In this document: positions 13,609 through 20,988 of the stretch, piece after piece
Numbering within the stretch: the first letter of the stretch is position 1
How the letters are laid out: every line of letters starts with the position of its first letter
From: UMGS1908 sp045588795
GTDB lineage: Bacteria > Bacillota > Clostridia > Christensenellales > UBA1242
NCBI GenBank assembly: GCA_045588795.1
Contig: JAZNEY010000078.1
Location: 1 to 21,028, forward strand
DNA: 21,028 nucleotides
Reading direction: 5' to 3'
The notes under the pieces: generated by a model
Databases searched by the model: none
What the model was told of the DNA's origin: nothing
The model's input: only the letters and a program-made list of their open reading frames with translations
Translations under genes and position numbers: made by a program

Positions 13609-14208
13609 ATGGCTGGTTTTGTGATACATTTTGCAGTCGGCAAAGAATATGCTGAAAAACAGGGCGGTATAACCAAACTTGAAGAGTTTTATGCAGGCAT
13701 ACTCGCACCGGACCTTGCACCTGACAAACAAAAATCACACTACACCCACTCTATAAATCGTGCAGACTTAAAAGACCACTTGGCAAAAAAAGTGCAACTA
13801 CACGAATATTTGAAAGAAAACTCCTTCAAAACTGATTACGATAAAGGTGTATTTTTACATTTAGTTACCGATTACATATATTTCAATCATTACTTTGATG
13901 AAGAACTCATAAAAAACTCGACATTCTATGACTTCTTTCAAAAAATGTATAAAAGTTATGATTGCACGAACGACTATTTAATTGAACAATACAGAATAAA
14001 AGAGAGTCCATATTCAAAGGTTTTAATAGATGAAATAGAAAATGCAAAAATTGTTAAAAAAGACTTTAATGTTGAAGAGGGCGAAAACATTTTAAACACC
14101 AGCGACTTAACAGCATTTATTGATTTTGTTTCATCAATAGACCTTGAAAAATATGCAGAGCAAATTAAAGCAAGCAACAAAAATATACCACCAGAGGAAA
14201 TGAACTAA
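13609..14208 (+). CDS. Zinc-dependent phospholipase C-like protein, cytoplasmic
   Basis: A 199-residue protein whose His/Asp pattern matches the zinc-dependent phospholipase C fold. It has H7 in MAGFVIHFAVG, PD at 34-35 in YAGILAPDLA, H44 in KSHYTHS, and H84-x3-D88-x5-H94 in FLHLVTDYIYFNHYF. The last spacing equals the H126/D130/H136 zinc cluster of Clostridium perfringens alpha-toxin. Ligands equivalent to the third site (His and Glu further on) are not evident, and there is no signal peptide and no C-terminal membrane-binding domain. The substrate is therefore unknown. GGAGG precedes the ATG and the gene is 32 nt after divIC, so it belongs to that operon, which ends at the terminator at 14280. 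A copy of 39 nt of its 3' end recurs at 15337. Confidence 0.7.
   Translation: MAGFVIHFAVGKEYAEKQGGITKLEEFYAGILAPDLAPDKQKSHYTHSINRADLKDHLAKKVQLHEYLKENSFKTDYDKGVFLHLVTDYIYFNHYFDEELIKNSTFYDFFQKMYKSYDCTNDYLIEQYRIKESPYSKVLIDEIENAKIVKKDFNVEEGENILNTSDLTAFIDFVSSIDLEKYAEQIKASNKNIPPEEMN
14147..14185 (+). repeat. 39-bp imperfect direct repeat, upstream copy
   Basis: It lies inside the 3' end of the zinc-PLC-like gene, encoding KYAEQIKASNKN. It matches 15337-15375 in 36 of 39 positions (mismatches at 14157, 14170 and 14171), exactly 1190 nt apart. The flanks outside the repeat do not match. Confidence 0.9.
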
Positions 14209-14279
14209 AAAAGATGTCAATTAATTGTGTACACCCCTAATGAGACTCATTGAAAAGTTTTTATAAATAAAAAAATGGC

Positions 14280-14308
14280 AAAATACTAGCAGATTGCTAG
14301 TATTTTTG
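14280..14308 (+). terminator. Terminator of the yabP-yabQ-divIC-PLC operon
   Basis: An 11-bp perfect stem, AAATACTAGCA (14281-14291) / TGCTAGTATTT (14295-14305), with a 3-nt loop, followed by T residues to 14307. It lies about 70 nt after the stop codon. Confidence 0.85.
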
Positions 14309-14502
14309 TTATCAATTAGAGTTGGCAATTAAAAAACAAATAAAATATGTTAATATGATTTTAAGGAAAAACTAACGATTAAATTCAATTCTAATAAAAT
14401 ATATTTTACAGATTATAAATCTATTGAAAAAAGTTTTAAAGTTAACTTCTTTTATACATCTTACTGATAAACAATGTCATTTAAACACATAGGTTAACAG
14501 TA

Positions 14503-14531
14503 TTTACATTTTTTATTAGTTGTGATATAAT
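14503..14531 (+). promoter_or_regulatory. Sigma-A promoter of the accessory gene
   Basis: TTTACA (14503-14508), 17-nt spacer, perfect TATAAT (14526-14531). AAGGAG follows at 14543-14548 and the ATG at 14555. Confidence 0.8.
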
Positions 14532-14554
14532 ACCATCACCTTAAGGAGTTTATT

Positions 14555-15337
14555 ATGAAAATACAAAATTTTTCAGATAATGAATTAATTATTTGCATAA
14601 AATTACTTGTAGCTCCCTACAAAAAGAAAGGTAGCATTGAAAGTTTATCACCAATTGAGATAATAGAAATACAAAGAACTGATTCACAAGTTTCTATCAT
14701 AACAAGTCAAATATATTCAAATAAATACTTTTTGAATAGAATTTATAGATTTTCTGACACAATTGAAGAAAAAATAAAGATTGAGATGATTGAAAATGAC
14801 TCAAACAACGAAGCAATTGATATATCTGAAAGGGTTAGACCATTCCTAGCAATGACGGCCCAAAATGATAAATTAAAAGGTAACGATTGGTTGTCAAGAT
14901 TAAGTTATGATAATTATTTTTATCTTATAAATAAATATTATGACAAATGTGCAAGTTTAACCTTTGAGAGCAACGAGCAATCTCCCGAGCATTGTAGATG
15001 GGTGTCTTTAAATGATGAAAATGGTTTTTATGTTGGAAATACTATTGTTTTTGGGGACTATGGTATTGGATATAATCATTATGGAAAATTATCTAAATCT
15101 AACAAACAGGCAGTGTTTGATTCTGAAAGTTTAGAATTTTATTATACAATTCTTAGTAAACTTAATGAACTTGATAGAATTGAATACACTAATCAATTCA
15201 TAACTGCAAATATATCAGCATATCAAATATCTAATTCTGGTAAAGAATTCTTTGATAAAGAGATGAAAAAAGCAAAAACAATAGCTCAAAAACTTATTGA
15301 TGAAGCAGAATCAAAATTTCAAAGTACAAATTCTTAA
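14555..15337 (+). CDS. Protein of unknown function in a repeat-bounded segment
   Basis: A 260-residue soluble protein I do not recognise. There is no signal peptide or membrane segment. It is rich in Ser, Asn, Ile, Lys and Glu. The N-terminal half (1-100) looks alpha/beta with SLSPIEIIEIQRTDSQVSII. The centre has a C..LTFESNEQ segment and an aromatic/Gly stretch (about 155-180; FGDYGIGYNHYGKLS). The C-terminus is an amphipathic helix (FFDKEMKKAKTIAQKLIDEA). It has its own strong promoter, a good AAGGAG, and a downstream hairpin terminator. Its stop codon directly abuts the second copy of a 39-bp repeat of the preceding gene, so the unit looks inserted. It does not match an integrase, toxin-antitoxin or restriction family that I can identify. 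Confidence 0.7.
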   Translation: MKIQNFSDNELIICIKLLVAPYKKKGSIESLSPIEIIEIQRTDSQVSIITSQIYSNKYFLNRIYRFSDTIEEKIKIEMIENDSNNEAIDISERVRPFLAMTAQNDKLKGNDWLSRLSYDNYFYLINKYYDKCASLTFESNEQSPEHCRWVSLNDENGFYVGNTIVFGDYGIGYNHYGKLSKSNKQAVFDSESLEFYYTILSKLNELDRIEYTNQFITANISAYQISNSGKEFFDKEMKKAKTIAQKLIDEAESKFQSTNS

Positions 15338-15375
15338 AAAATATGCCGAGCAAATTAAATTAAGCAACAAAAATA
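15337..15375 (+). repeat. 39-bp imperfect direct repeat, downstream copy
   Basis: A second copy of the 3' end of the zinc-PLC-like gene. Translated in the corresponding frame it reads KYAEQIKLSNKN, then leaves the parent sequence after 15375. It starts at the last base of the preceding stop codon. See the upstream copy at 14147-14185. Confidence 0.9.
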
Positions 15376-15475
15376 AATTGTTTTTCTGTTGTTAAAAATT
15401 GTATCAAACTGCAACCTACATTTACTTGGACACAAAGAATATTTGTTTGCCATAATCAAAAAGAGAATAAAGAAT

Positions 15476-15524
15476 AGCAAAAAGCGAAAGTGTGTTACCT
15501 TCAACAACACTTTCGCTTTTTGCT
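15476..15524. terminator. Strong hairpin between convergent genes (bidirectional terminator)
   Basis: An 18-bp perfect stem (15476-15493 / 15507-15524, core GCGAAAGTGT / ACACTTTCGC) with a 13-nt loop and flanking A and T tracts on either side of the GC core. It lies between the accessory gene (plus) and the DUF4116-like gene (minus). The rest of 15376-15617 shows no gene. Confidence 0.8.
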
Positions 15525-15617
15525 TTCATTTATTTAGTTTTAGAGCGTAATTATTGAAATAAAGCGACACCTCTTATATACGACAAGAACACGCCTAAAT
15601 AACCGTTTATATAAAAT

Positions 15618-16016
15618 TTAATAATCCTCTGGATTATCATACCCATATTCATCAACTATTTTAGAGAATTCGCGACTAGTCTCTTCTCTGTCACGCTCTC
15701 TCCTTGATTCTTCGATTTTTTTATATCTCTCAATACCTTTTTCCGCATTGATTAGACGCACTATCACCTTTTTAAGTATTCTATTTAATGTCGTTGTATC
15801 TAATTCATTTGCCACATGTGGATTAACTTTCAACGCCGACATTATAAACATATCATTTTGTTTAAATCCTCTATCAACAAAACAAAAATTTGCAGAATTA
15901 TATCTAATCGCTTCAAGGCAACAATCTTTATTTCTTGTAATTTGCTCAGTACAATCCGCCAAAATCAATCCGCCATCTCTAACTCTTTCATAAAACTCGT
16001 CTAAATACTCAATCAT
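15618..16016 (-). CDS. Small protein with a DUF4116-like repeat
   Basis: A 132-residue soluble protein. The N-terminal half, with TEQITRNKDCCLEAIRYNSA followed by NFCFVDRGFKQNDMFIMSALKVNP (read as two units), resembles the repeat found in DUF4116 proteins: an NKD..L.A...N core, then an aromatic segment, then an N..FI..AL..NP unit. DUF4116 repeats are of unknown function and are seen in gut Firmicutes and large eukaryotic viruses. The C-terminal 45 residues are a charged helix rich in Arg and Glu. The start is placed at the ATG at 16016, which has AGGAG 6-7 nt upstream; the longer frame to 16070 lacks a ribosome binding site and would cross the promoter. It has its own promoter, so it is not simply co-transcribed with the radical SAM gene. 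Confidence 0.7.
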   Translation of the reverse strand: MIEYLDEFYERVRDGGLILADCTEQITRNKDCCLEAIRYNSANFCFVDRGFKQNDMFIMSALKVNPHVANELDTTTLNRILKKVIVRLINAEKGIERYKKIEESRRERDREETSREFSKIVDEYGYDNPEDY

Positions 16017-16034
16017 AAAAACTCCTATATTCGC

Positions 16035-16063
16035 ATAATAACATTTCTTGTTGGATTTGTCAA
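16035..16063 (-). promoter_or_regulatory. Sigma-A promoter of the DUF4116-like gene
   Basis: On the minus strand: consensus TTGACA (16058-16063), 17-nt spacer, TATTAT (16035-16040), with AGGAG then the ATG at 16016. It lies in the 84-nt gap after the radical SAM gene. Confidence 0.75.
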
Positions 16064-16100
16064 TAAACAATTTATTTCACTAATTTTTTAAGTTAACACT

Positions 16101-17018
16101 CTAATTGACATCTTTTTTTATTTGATTTAACAAGTTTTTAGTCTGGTCTAAAAATGGTGGAACATAACCATCATCTGCACTATCAGCATCTTGAATATAA
16201 GCATTGTCAAAACCAAGAGAAATCGCCTTACTTACCACCCTTTTGTATTCAAGCGGTGTTACTTTTCTGTTCATTTCAGACATTTCTTTCGCTTTATAAA
16301 ATGGCAAATATTGATTCATTATGCTTACAATGGTTGAATTGCCAAGATTTCTAAGTATCCATTCCAAAATTTTACAACTATCTTTGCTTGCATTTGGTAA
16401 AACTAAGTGCCTTATGATTATACCCTTTTTCATTAACCCGCTTTCTATTACATCTTCACCTACAACCTCTCGCATTTTCAATATGCTTTTAGTTGCATAC
16501 TCAAAATAATCTGGTGCTTTTGATAGTTTACTCGATAGTTCACTACTTGCATATTTTAAGTCTGTTAAAAATATATCTACATATCCTCTAAGACTTTCAA
16601 TAACTTCTGGTTTTTCATAACCACTTGTATTCCAAACAACAGGGATATTGGGTTTGTATATTTTCAATGCCTCAATTATCTTATCTGCATAGTGTGTTGG
16701 TGTAACTAAATTTATGTTATAAGCCCCTTGTTTTTCAAGGTATTCCATAAGGTATGCCAGACATAATACCGACACTTCCTCACCTTTCCCCTCGTGAGAT
16801 ATTTCCCAATTTTGACAATACACACATTTCATATTGCAACAACCAAAAAAGATTGTTCCACTACCCCTTTCATCACAAGGTTCACCACTTATAATAGGCT
16901 CTTCAAAATGGTGCAACATTGAATAAGAGATAATCATTTTATCTCCCGCACCGCATACACCTTTTTGTTTTGTTCTGTCCACACCACAATTTCTAGGACA
17001 TAAATAACATTTTTCCAT
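16101..17018 (-). CDS. Radical SAM protein, PflX type (COG1313)
   Basis: A 305-residue radical SAM enzyme. The N-terminal Cys-rich lead-in C4xxC7xxxC11 followed by C22 (CYLCPRNCGVDR, KGVC) is typical of PflX-like proteins. The [4Fe-4S]/SAM motif CxxxCxxC is C61-C65-C68 in CCNMKCVYCQNWEIS. Further family blocks are NLVTPTHYADKI, VVWNTSGYEK, DIFLTDLKYAS and RHLVLPNA. PflX proteins resemble the activases of glycyl radical enzymes, but their substrate is unknown, and no pyruvate formate-lyase-like gene is nearby, so an activase role is not assumed. A perfect TATAAT lies 8 nt before the ATG and no Shine-Dalgarno sequence is at normal distance: a candidate leaderless mRNA. Confidence 0.9.
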   Translation of the reverse strand: MEKCYLCPRNCGVDRTKQKGVCGAGDKMIISYSMLHHFEEPIISGEPCDERGSGTIFFGCCNMKCVYCQNWEISHEGKGEEVSVLCLAYLMEYLEKQGAYNINLVTPTHYADKIIEALKIYKPNIPVVWNTSGYEKPEVIESLRGYVDIFLTDLKYASSELSSKLSKAPDYFEYATKSILKMREVVGEDVIESGLMKKGIIIRHLVLPNASKDSCKILEWILRNLGNSTIVSIMNQYLPFYKAKEMSEMNRKVTPLEYKRVVSKAISLGFDNAYIQDADSADDGYVPPFLDQTKNLLNQIKKDVN

Positions 17019-17026
17019 ATAATTCT

Positions 17027-17054
17027 ATTATATACCCCACCTATTCATTGTCAA
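17027..17054 (-). promoter_or_regulatory. Consensus sigma-A promoter abutting the PflX-like start (candidate leaderless mRNA)
   Basis: On the minus strand: perfect TTGACA (17049-17054), 16-nt spacer, perfect TATAAT (17027-17032), and only 8 nt (17019-17026) to the ATG at 17018. Initiation would fall at or next to the A of the start codon. The GGTGGGG upstream lies inside the promoter spacer and cannot be in the mRNA. Confidence 0.72.
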
Positions 17055-17075
17055 GTTTATTTACTCGAAAAAAGC

Positions 17076-17121
17076 AAAAGAACTCATATGACCAACAATT
17101 TGGTCATATGAGTTCTTTTTT
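17076..17121 (-). terminator. Terminator of ppdK
   Basis: A 20-bp perfect stem (17076-17095 / 17100-17119) with a 4-nt loop; the core is ACTCATATGACCAA. On the minus strand it is followed by a T-rich stretch (TTTTGCTTTTTT counting the end of the stem). It lies about 60 nt after the ppdK stop and just ahead of the PflX-like promoter, so the two genes are separate units. Confidence 0.88.
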
Positions 17122-17182
17122 ATTCTTTTAATTAAATTTTATTAACCTTCCATTGACAAAACCTATTTATAAGAATTTAATA

Positions 17183-19825
17183 TTACTTTTCAGCCTTGAT
17201 TGCAGATTGTGCTGCCGCAAGTCTTGCGATAGGCACTCTGAATGGTGAGCAAGAAACATAATCTAGGCCAATCTTATGGCAGAATTCGATTGAAGATGGG
17301 TCTCCACCGTGTTCTCCACAAATACCAGCGTGTAATGTGTTATTTGCACCCTTTCCTAGTGTTACAGCCATATCCATAAGTTTACCAACACCAGTTGTAT
17401 CAAGACGAGCAAATGGGTCAGATTCGTAAATCTTATTAGCGTAGTATGATGGTAAGAACTTACCAGCATCATCACGGCTAAATCCAAATGTCATTTGAGT
17501 TAGGTCGTTTGTTCCAAAGCAGAAGAAATCAGCCTCTTTTGCAATCTCATCAGCAGTTAACGCTGCTCTTGGGATTTCAATCATTGTACCAACTTCATAG
17601 TGTAAATCTACACCAGAAGCCTTGATAACTTCGTCAGCAGTTTTAACAACAACTTCCTTAACAAACTTGTACTCTTTAATTTCTCCAACAAGTGGAATCA
17701 TAATTTCTGGAGTAACTTTCCATTCTGGATGTCTCTTTTGAACATTGATAGCAGCCTTAATTACAGCCTTTGTTTGCATTACAGCAATTTCTGGGTATGT
17801 AACTGTTAAACGGCAACCACGGTGTCCCATCATTGGGTTAAATTCGTGTAAGTCATTGATTAATTGCTTGATATCTGCAACTGTCTTGCCTTGGGTTTTT
17901 GCAAGTGCAGCAATATCTTCTTCGCTTGTTGGAACGAATTCGTGTAGAGGAGGGTCCAAGAAACGGATTGTGCAAGGCATACCGTGAAGTGCTTCCATAA
18001 GTCCTTCAAAGTCTTCTTGTTGCATTGGTTCAATTTTTGCAAGTGCAGCTTCTCTTTCTTCAACTGTATCAGCACAAATCATTTCTCTGAATGCACCAAT
18101 TCTTGATGGTTCAAAGAACATATGCTCTGTACGGCAAAGTCCAATACCCTCAGCGCCAAGTTCAACAGCTCTTCTAGCATCTGATGGAGAGTCTGCATTT
18201 GTTCTTACACCAAGTTTTCTGTACTTGTCAGCAAGTTTCATAATTCTTCCAAAGTAACCACTGTTAGGGTCAGCAGGAACTGTCTTAATCATGCAATCAT
18301 AGATTGTTCCAGTAGAACCATCAAGTGATAGAGGGTCTCCCTCCTTGAAAGTCTTACCGGCAAGAGTGAACTTCTTGTTTTCTTCATCCATCTTGATTTC
18401 GCCACAACCAGAAACACAGCAGGTTCCCATTCCACGAGCAACAACGGCAGCGTGAGATGTTTGTCCTCCACGAACTGTTAGGATACCTTGAGCATATTTC
18501 ATACCTTCAATATCTTCTGGGCTTGTTTCAAGTCTAACAAGAATAACCTTGTTTCCTTTCTTTCCTTCTTCAACAGCATCTTCTGCAGTAAATACAATAG
18601 TACCAGCAGCAGCGCCTGGAGAAGCAGCAATTCCCTTACCAACAACATTGTTCTTGTCAGCATCTTTAAGTGAAGCAGTGTCAAATGTTGGGTGTAGCAA
18701 CATATCAAGAGTCTTTGCATCAATTTGCATTAATGCTTCTTTCTCTGTGATCATTCCTTCATCAATTAAATCACAAGCAATTTTGATAGCAGCAGCAGCT
18801 GTTCTCTTACCATTTCTTGTTTGAAGCATATATAACTTCTTATCTTCAATTGTGAATTCCATATCTTGCATATCACGATAGTGATTTTCAAGAGTATTGC
18901 ATATATCAAGGAATTGAGTGTAAACTTCTGGCATAACTTCAGCCATCTTAGCAATTGGCATTGGAGTTCTAACACCAGCAACAACGTCCTCACCTTGTGC
19001 ATTCATTAGGAATTCGCCCATAAGTCCCTTTTCACCAGTAGCAGGGTTACGAGTAAATGCAACACCAGTACCACTTGTTTCGCCCATATTACCAAATGCC
19101 ATCATTTGAACGTTAACAGCAGTTCCCCATGAATATGGAATGTCGTGGTCCATACGATAGATATTTGCTCTTGGGTTATCCCATGATCTAAATACAGCCT
19201 TGATAGCTTCGAACAATTGTTCCTTTGGATCACTTGGGAAATCTTTTCCTAATTGATTTTTGTACTCTGCTTTGAATTGGTTAGCAAGTTCTTTAAGATC
19301 ATCTGCTGTAAGGTCAATATCACTTGTAACACCCTTTTCTTCTTTCATCTTGTCGATAAGTTTTTCAAAATATTTCTTACCAACTTCCATAACTACATCA
19401 GAGAACATTTGAATAAATCTTCTGTAGCAGTCATAAGCCCATCTAGGGTTTCCACTCTTTTTAGAAAGAGTTTCAACAACTTCTTCATTTAAACCTAGGT
19501 TAAGGATTGTATCCATCATACCTGGCATAGAAGCTCTTGCTCCTGAACGAACTGAAACAAGAAGAGGATTTTCCTTATCACCAAACTTTCTGCCAGTGAT
19601 TTTTTCCATCTTCTCAATGTTTTCCATAATTTCATTTCTGATAGAATCATTGATTTGTCTGCCATCTTCATAATATTGAGTGCAGGCTTCTGTCGAGATG
19701 GTAAAGCCTTGAGGAACTGGAAGTCCGATTTTTGTCATTTCGGCAAGGTTTGCACCCTTTCCACCAAGAAGTTCTCTCATAGAAGCATTACCTTCACTAA
19801 ATAAGTAAACGTATTTCTTTGCCAT
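17183..19825 (-). CDS. ppdK: Pyruvate, phosphate dikinase
   Basis: PPDK reversibly converts PEP, AMP and pyrophosphate to pyruvate, ATP and phosphate in the cytoplasm; in many anaerobes it runs glycolytically and saves ATP. The 880 residues match the family (about 874). The order is: nucleotide-binding domain (1-340; GGKGANLAEM, SVRSGARASMPGMMDTILNL in the P-loop region, MLQTRNGKRTAAA), swivelling phosphohistidine domain (about 390-510) with H458 in GGQTSHAAVVARG, and the TIM-barrel PEP domain with GLCRTEHMFF, FGTNDLTQMTFGFSRDDAGKF, and catalytic C836 in HAGICGEHGG. One small oddity is Gln where many PPDKs have Met (GGMTSHA). Codon choice is less A/T-extreme than in neighbours, as expected for a highly expressed gene. 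It has its own promoter, a good AGGAG and a strong terminator. No regulatory protein (PDRP) gene is adjacent. Confidence 0.98.
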   Translation of the reverse strand: MAKKYVYLFSEGNASMRELLGGKGANLAEMTKIGLPVPQGFTISTEACTQYYEDGRQINDSIRNEIMENIEKMEKITGRKFGDKENPLLVSVRSGARASMPGMMDTILNLGLNEEVVETLSKKSGNPRWAYDCYRRFIQMFSDVVMEVGKKYFEKLIDKMKEEKGVTSDIDLTADDLKELANQFKAEYKNQLGKDFPSDPKEQLFEAIKAVFRSWDNPRANIYRMDHDIPYSWGTAVNVQMMAFGNMGETSGTGVAFTRNPATGEKGLMGEFLMNAQGEDVVAGVRTPMPIAKMAEVMPEVYTQFLDICNTLENHYRDMQDMEFTIEDKKLYMLQTRNGKRTAAAAIKIACDLIDEGMITEKEALMQIDAKTLDMLLHPTFDTASLKDADKNNVVGKGIAASPGAAAGTIVFTAEDAVEEGKKGNKVILVRLETSPEDIEGMKYAQGILTVRGGQTSHAAVVARGMGTCCVSGCGEIKMDEENKKFTLAGKTFKEGDPLSLDGSTGTIYDCMIKTVPADPNSGYFGRIMKLADKYRKLGVRTNADSPSDARRAVELGAEGIGLCRTEHMFFEPSRIGAFREMICADTVEEREAALAKIEPMQQEDFEGLMEALHGMPCTIRFLDPPLHEFVPTSEEDIAALAKTQGKTVADIKQLINDLHEFNPMMGHRGCRLTVTYPEIAVMQTKAVIKAAINVQKRHPEWKVTPEIMIPLVGEIKEYKFVKEVVVKTADEVIKASGVDLHYEVGTMIEIPRAALTADEIAKEADFFCFGTNDLTQMTFGFSRDDAGKFLPSYYANKIYESDPFARLDTTGVGKLMDMAVTLGKGANNTLHAGICGEHGGDPSSIEFCHKIGLDYVSCSPFRVPIARLAAAQSAIKAEK

Positions 19826-19866
19826 TTAATTTCTCCTATATTTTTTTATTTTAATCGACATTTGAT

Positions 19867-19896
19867 ATTATAGCACAACCTAAAAGACAAGTGCAA
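19867..19896 (-). promoter_or_regulatory. Sigma-A promoter of ppdK
   Basis: On the minus strand: TTGCAC (19891-19896), 18-nt spacer, perfect TATAAT (19867-19872), with a leader of about 35 nt and an AGGAG before the ATG at 19825. Confidence 0.65.
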
Positions 19897-19930
19897 GATA
19901 TATTCTAGATTTTTTTGATAAAAATTTAAT

Positions 19931-20857
19931 TTATCCAATCCCTCCACTTTGCCCATTATTATTCAAGTCCTCGTGGAAATCACGAAGTTGTTTTAGATAT
20001 GCATTTTTCTTAAAATCACCAAATTCATATGCTATTCGCCTTACATTTTTCACACCAACTTTTTCATCAAAAGCAAACATACTGCAACCAAGCCCATAAC
20101 TTTTATATAAGCAATCTTCAAGAGTTACATCTTTTTTACGGGTTAACCGAACAGATTTAAACACGGATGCAAAAACTTCTGCCTGCTCTTGTGTGATTTC
20201 AATCAAATAATCGCTATTACTCTCTTTTGAAAACATACTGCCTCCAAGCGAGGACAAATCAATTCCTTGATGATCATCATTTATTTCAAGCCTCAAAGCA
20301 CCCTTTATATCTATGGCATTTAAATTTAGCCAAGCAGCGAGCCCCATATGGTCTTTTGGTGCATAATAGCAAGTCCCATCAGGCAAAATAAACATTGCCA
20401 GTTGCCTATTTTTATTTAAATAAATATTTCCAATTTTCTTTTCTATATAACTATTATTTGCAGCTAAACTATCCTCATCATAGTGGCCCACTGCTGTAAG
20501 TTCAAACTCCTCTGCCCCTGTGTGCACGATATGTGAGCCATCATCTTTCACAAAAACATTCCAAATACTATTAAGATAGGTTTTTATAACTCTATTAATG
20601 AATTTATCTCCAAAGCCGAGTTTGTCATCATCAAGAAATAGACTACTTAATAAAATTTCCCTATTCTTTTGCTCAAACAGCCCCTCTTTGTTGATTTTAA
20701 TTTTTGAATACTTATACAGCACATCTAAAATCATTTTGTTTATAGCTGGATTTTCTTCATTTGGCTCTATAAACAATCTCTCAAAATCAATTTTGTATTC
20801 TTTTTCCAGTTTTCTAAACTCTTCTCTCATTTGCTTTGCTATTGTTATAAATTCCAT
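19931..20857 (-). CDS. Protein of unknown function, 308 residues
   Basis: A soluble, acidic protein that I do not recognise. It has no signal peptide or membrane segment. The N-terminus is helical and charged (MEFITIAKQMREEFRKLEKEY). A middle block with TAVGHYDED, IYLNKNRQLAMFILPDGTCYYAP and DHMGLAAWLNLN (about residues 125-185) looks like a beta-rich domain. The tail is Asn/Gly rich (DLNNNGQSGGIG). The ATG has AGGAG at good distance. It lies upstream of ppdK on the same strand, but ppdK has its own promoter, so a functional link is not implied. No clear terminator is visible in the 105-nt gap. Confidence 0.75.
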   Translation of the reverse strand: MEFITIAKQMREEFRKLEKEYKIDFERLFIEPNEENPAINKMILDVLYKYSKIKINKEGLFEQKNREILLSSLFLDDDKLGFGDKFINRVIKTYLNSIWNVFVKDDGSHIVHTGAEEFELTAVGHYDEDSLAANNSYIEKKIGNIYLNKNRQLAMFILPDGTCYYAPKDHMGLAAWLNLNAIDIKGALRLEINDDHQGIDLSSLGGSMFSKESNSDYLIEITQEQAEVFASVFKSVRLTRKKDVTLEDCLYKSYGLGCSMFAFDEKVGVKNVRRIAYEFGDFKKNAYLKQLRDFHEDLNNNGQSGGIG

Positions 20858-20953
20858 AAACTACTCCTAAGTTACTAAATAATGTTTACACCATACATAC
20901 AATTATTGCACAAAACTCCAATATTTGCAACCTTTAAAAATCTAGGCAAATAT

Positions 20954-20988
20954 AAAAAACAAACCCTTTAAATTTAAGGATTTGTTTT
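20954..20988 (-). terminator. Terminator of the gene entering from the right edge
   Basis: A 13-bp stem (20956-20968 / 20976-20988) with one U:G pair on minus-strand RNA, followed on the minus strand by a run of T (complement of A at 20954-20959). It overlaps the stop codon of the partial gene at 20987. Confidence 0.75.

Larger units (their letters stand above)
14209..14554. other. AT-rich intergenic region before the accessory gene
   Basis: 346 nt without a gene. It holds the terminator at 14280-14308 and the promoter at 14503-14531. Between them is AT-rich sequence with a 40-codon open stretch (about 14363-14467) that lacks a start codon; it may be the eroded tail of a gene but cannot be supported as coding. 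No RNA gene or riboswitch is recognised. Confidence 0.6.

Noticed and set aside
14363..14467. Possible remnant coding stretch of about 40 codons upstream of the accessory gene
   Set aside because: No start codon, no ribosome binding site and no recognisable family; the length is within chance for this composition.
17745..19492. Several open frames on the opposite strand or other frames of ppdK
   Set aside because: They are shadow frames inside a clear, full-length ppdK gene and lack ribosome binding sites and family features.
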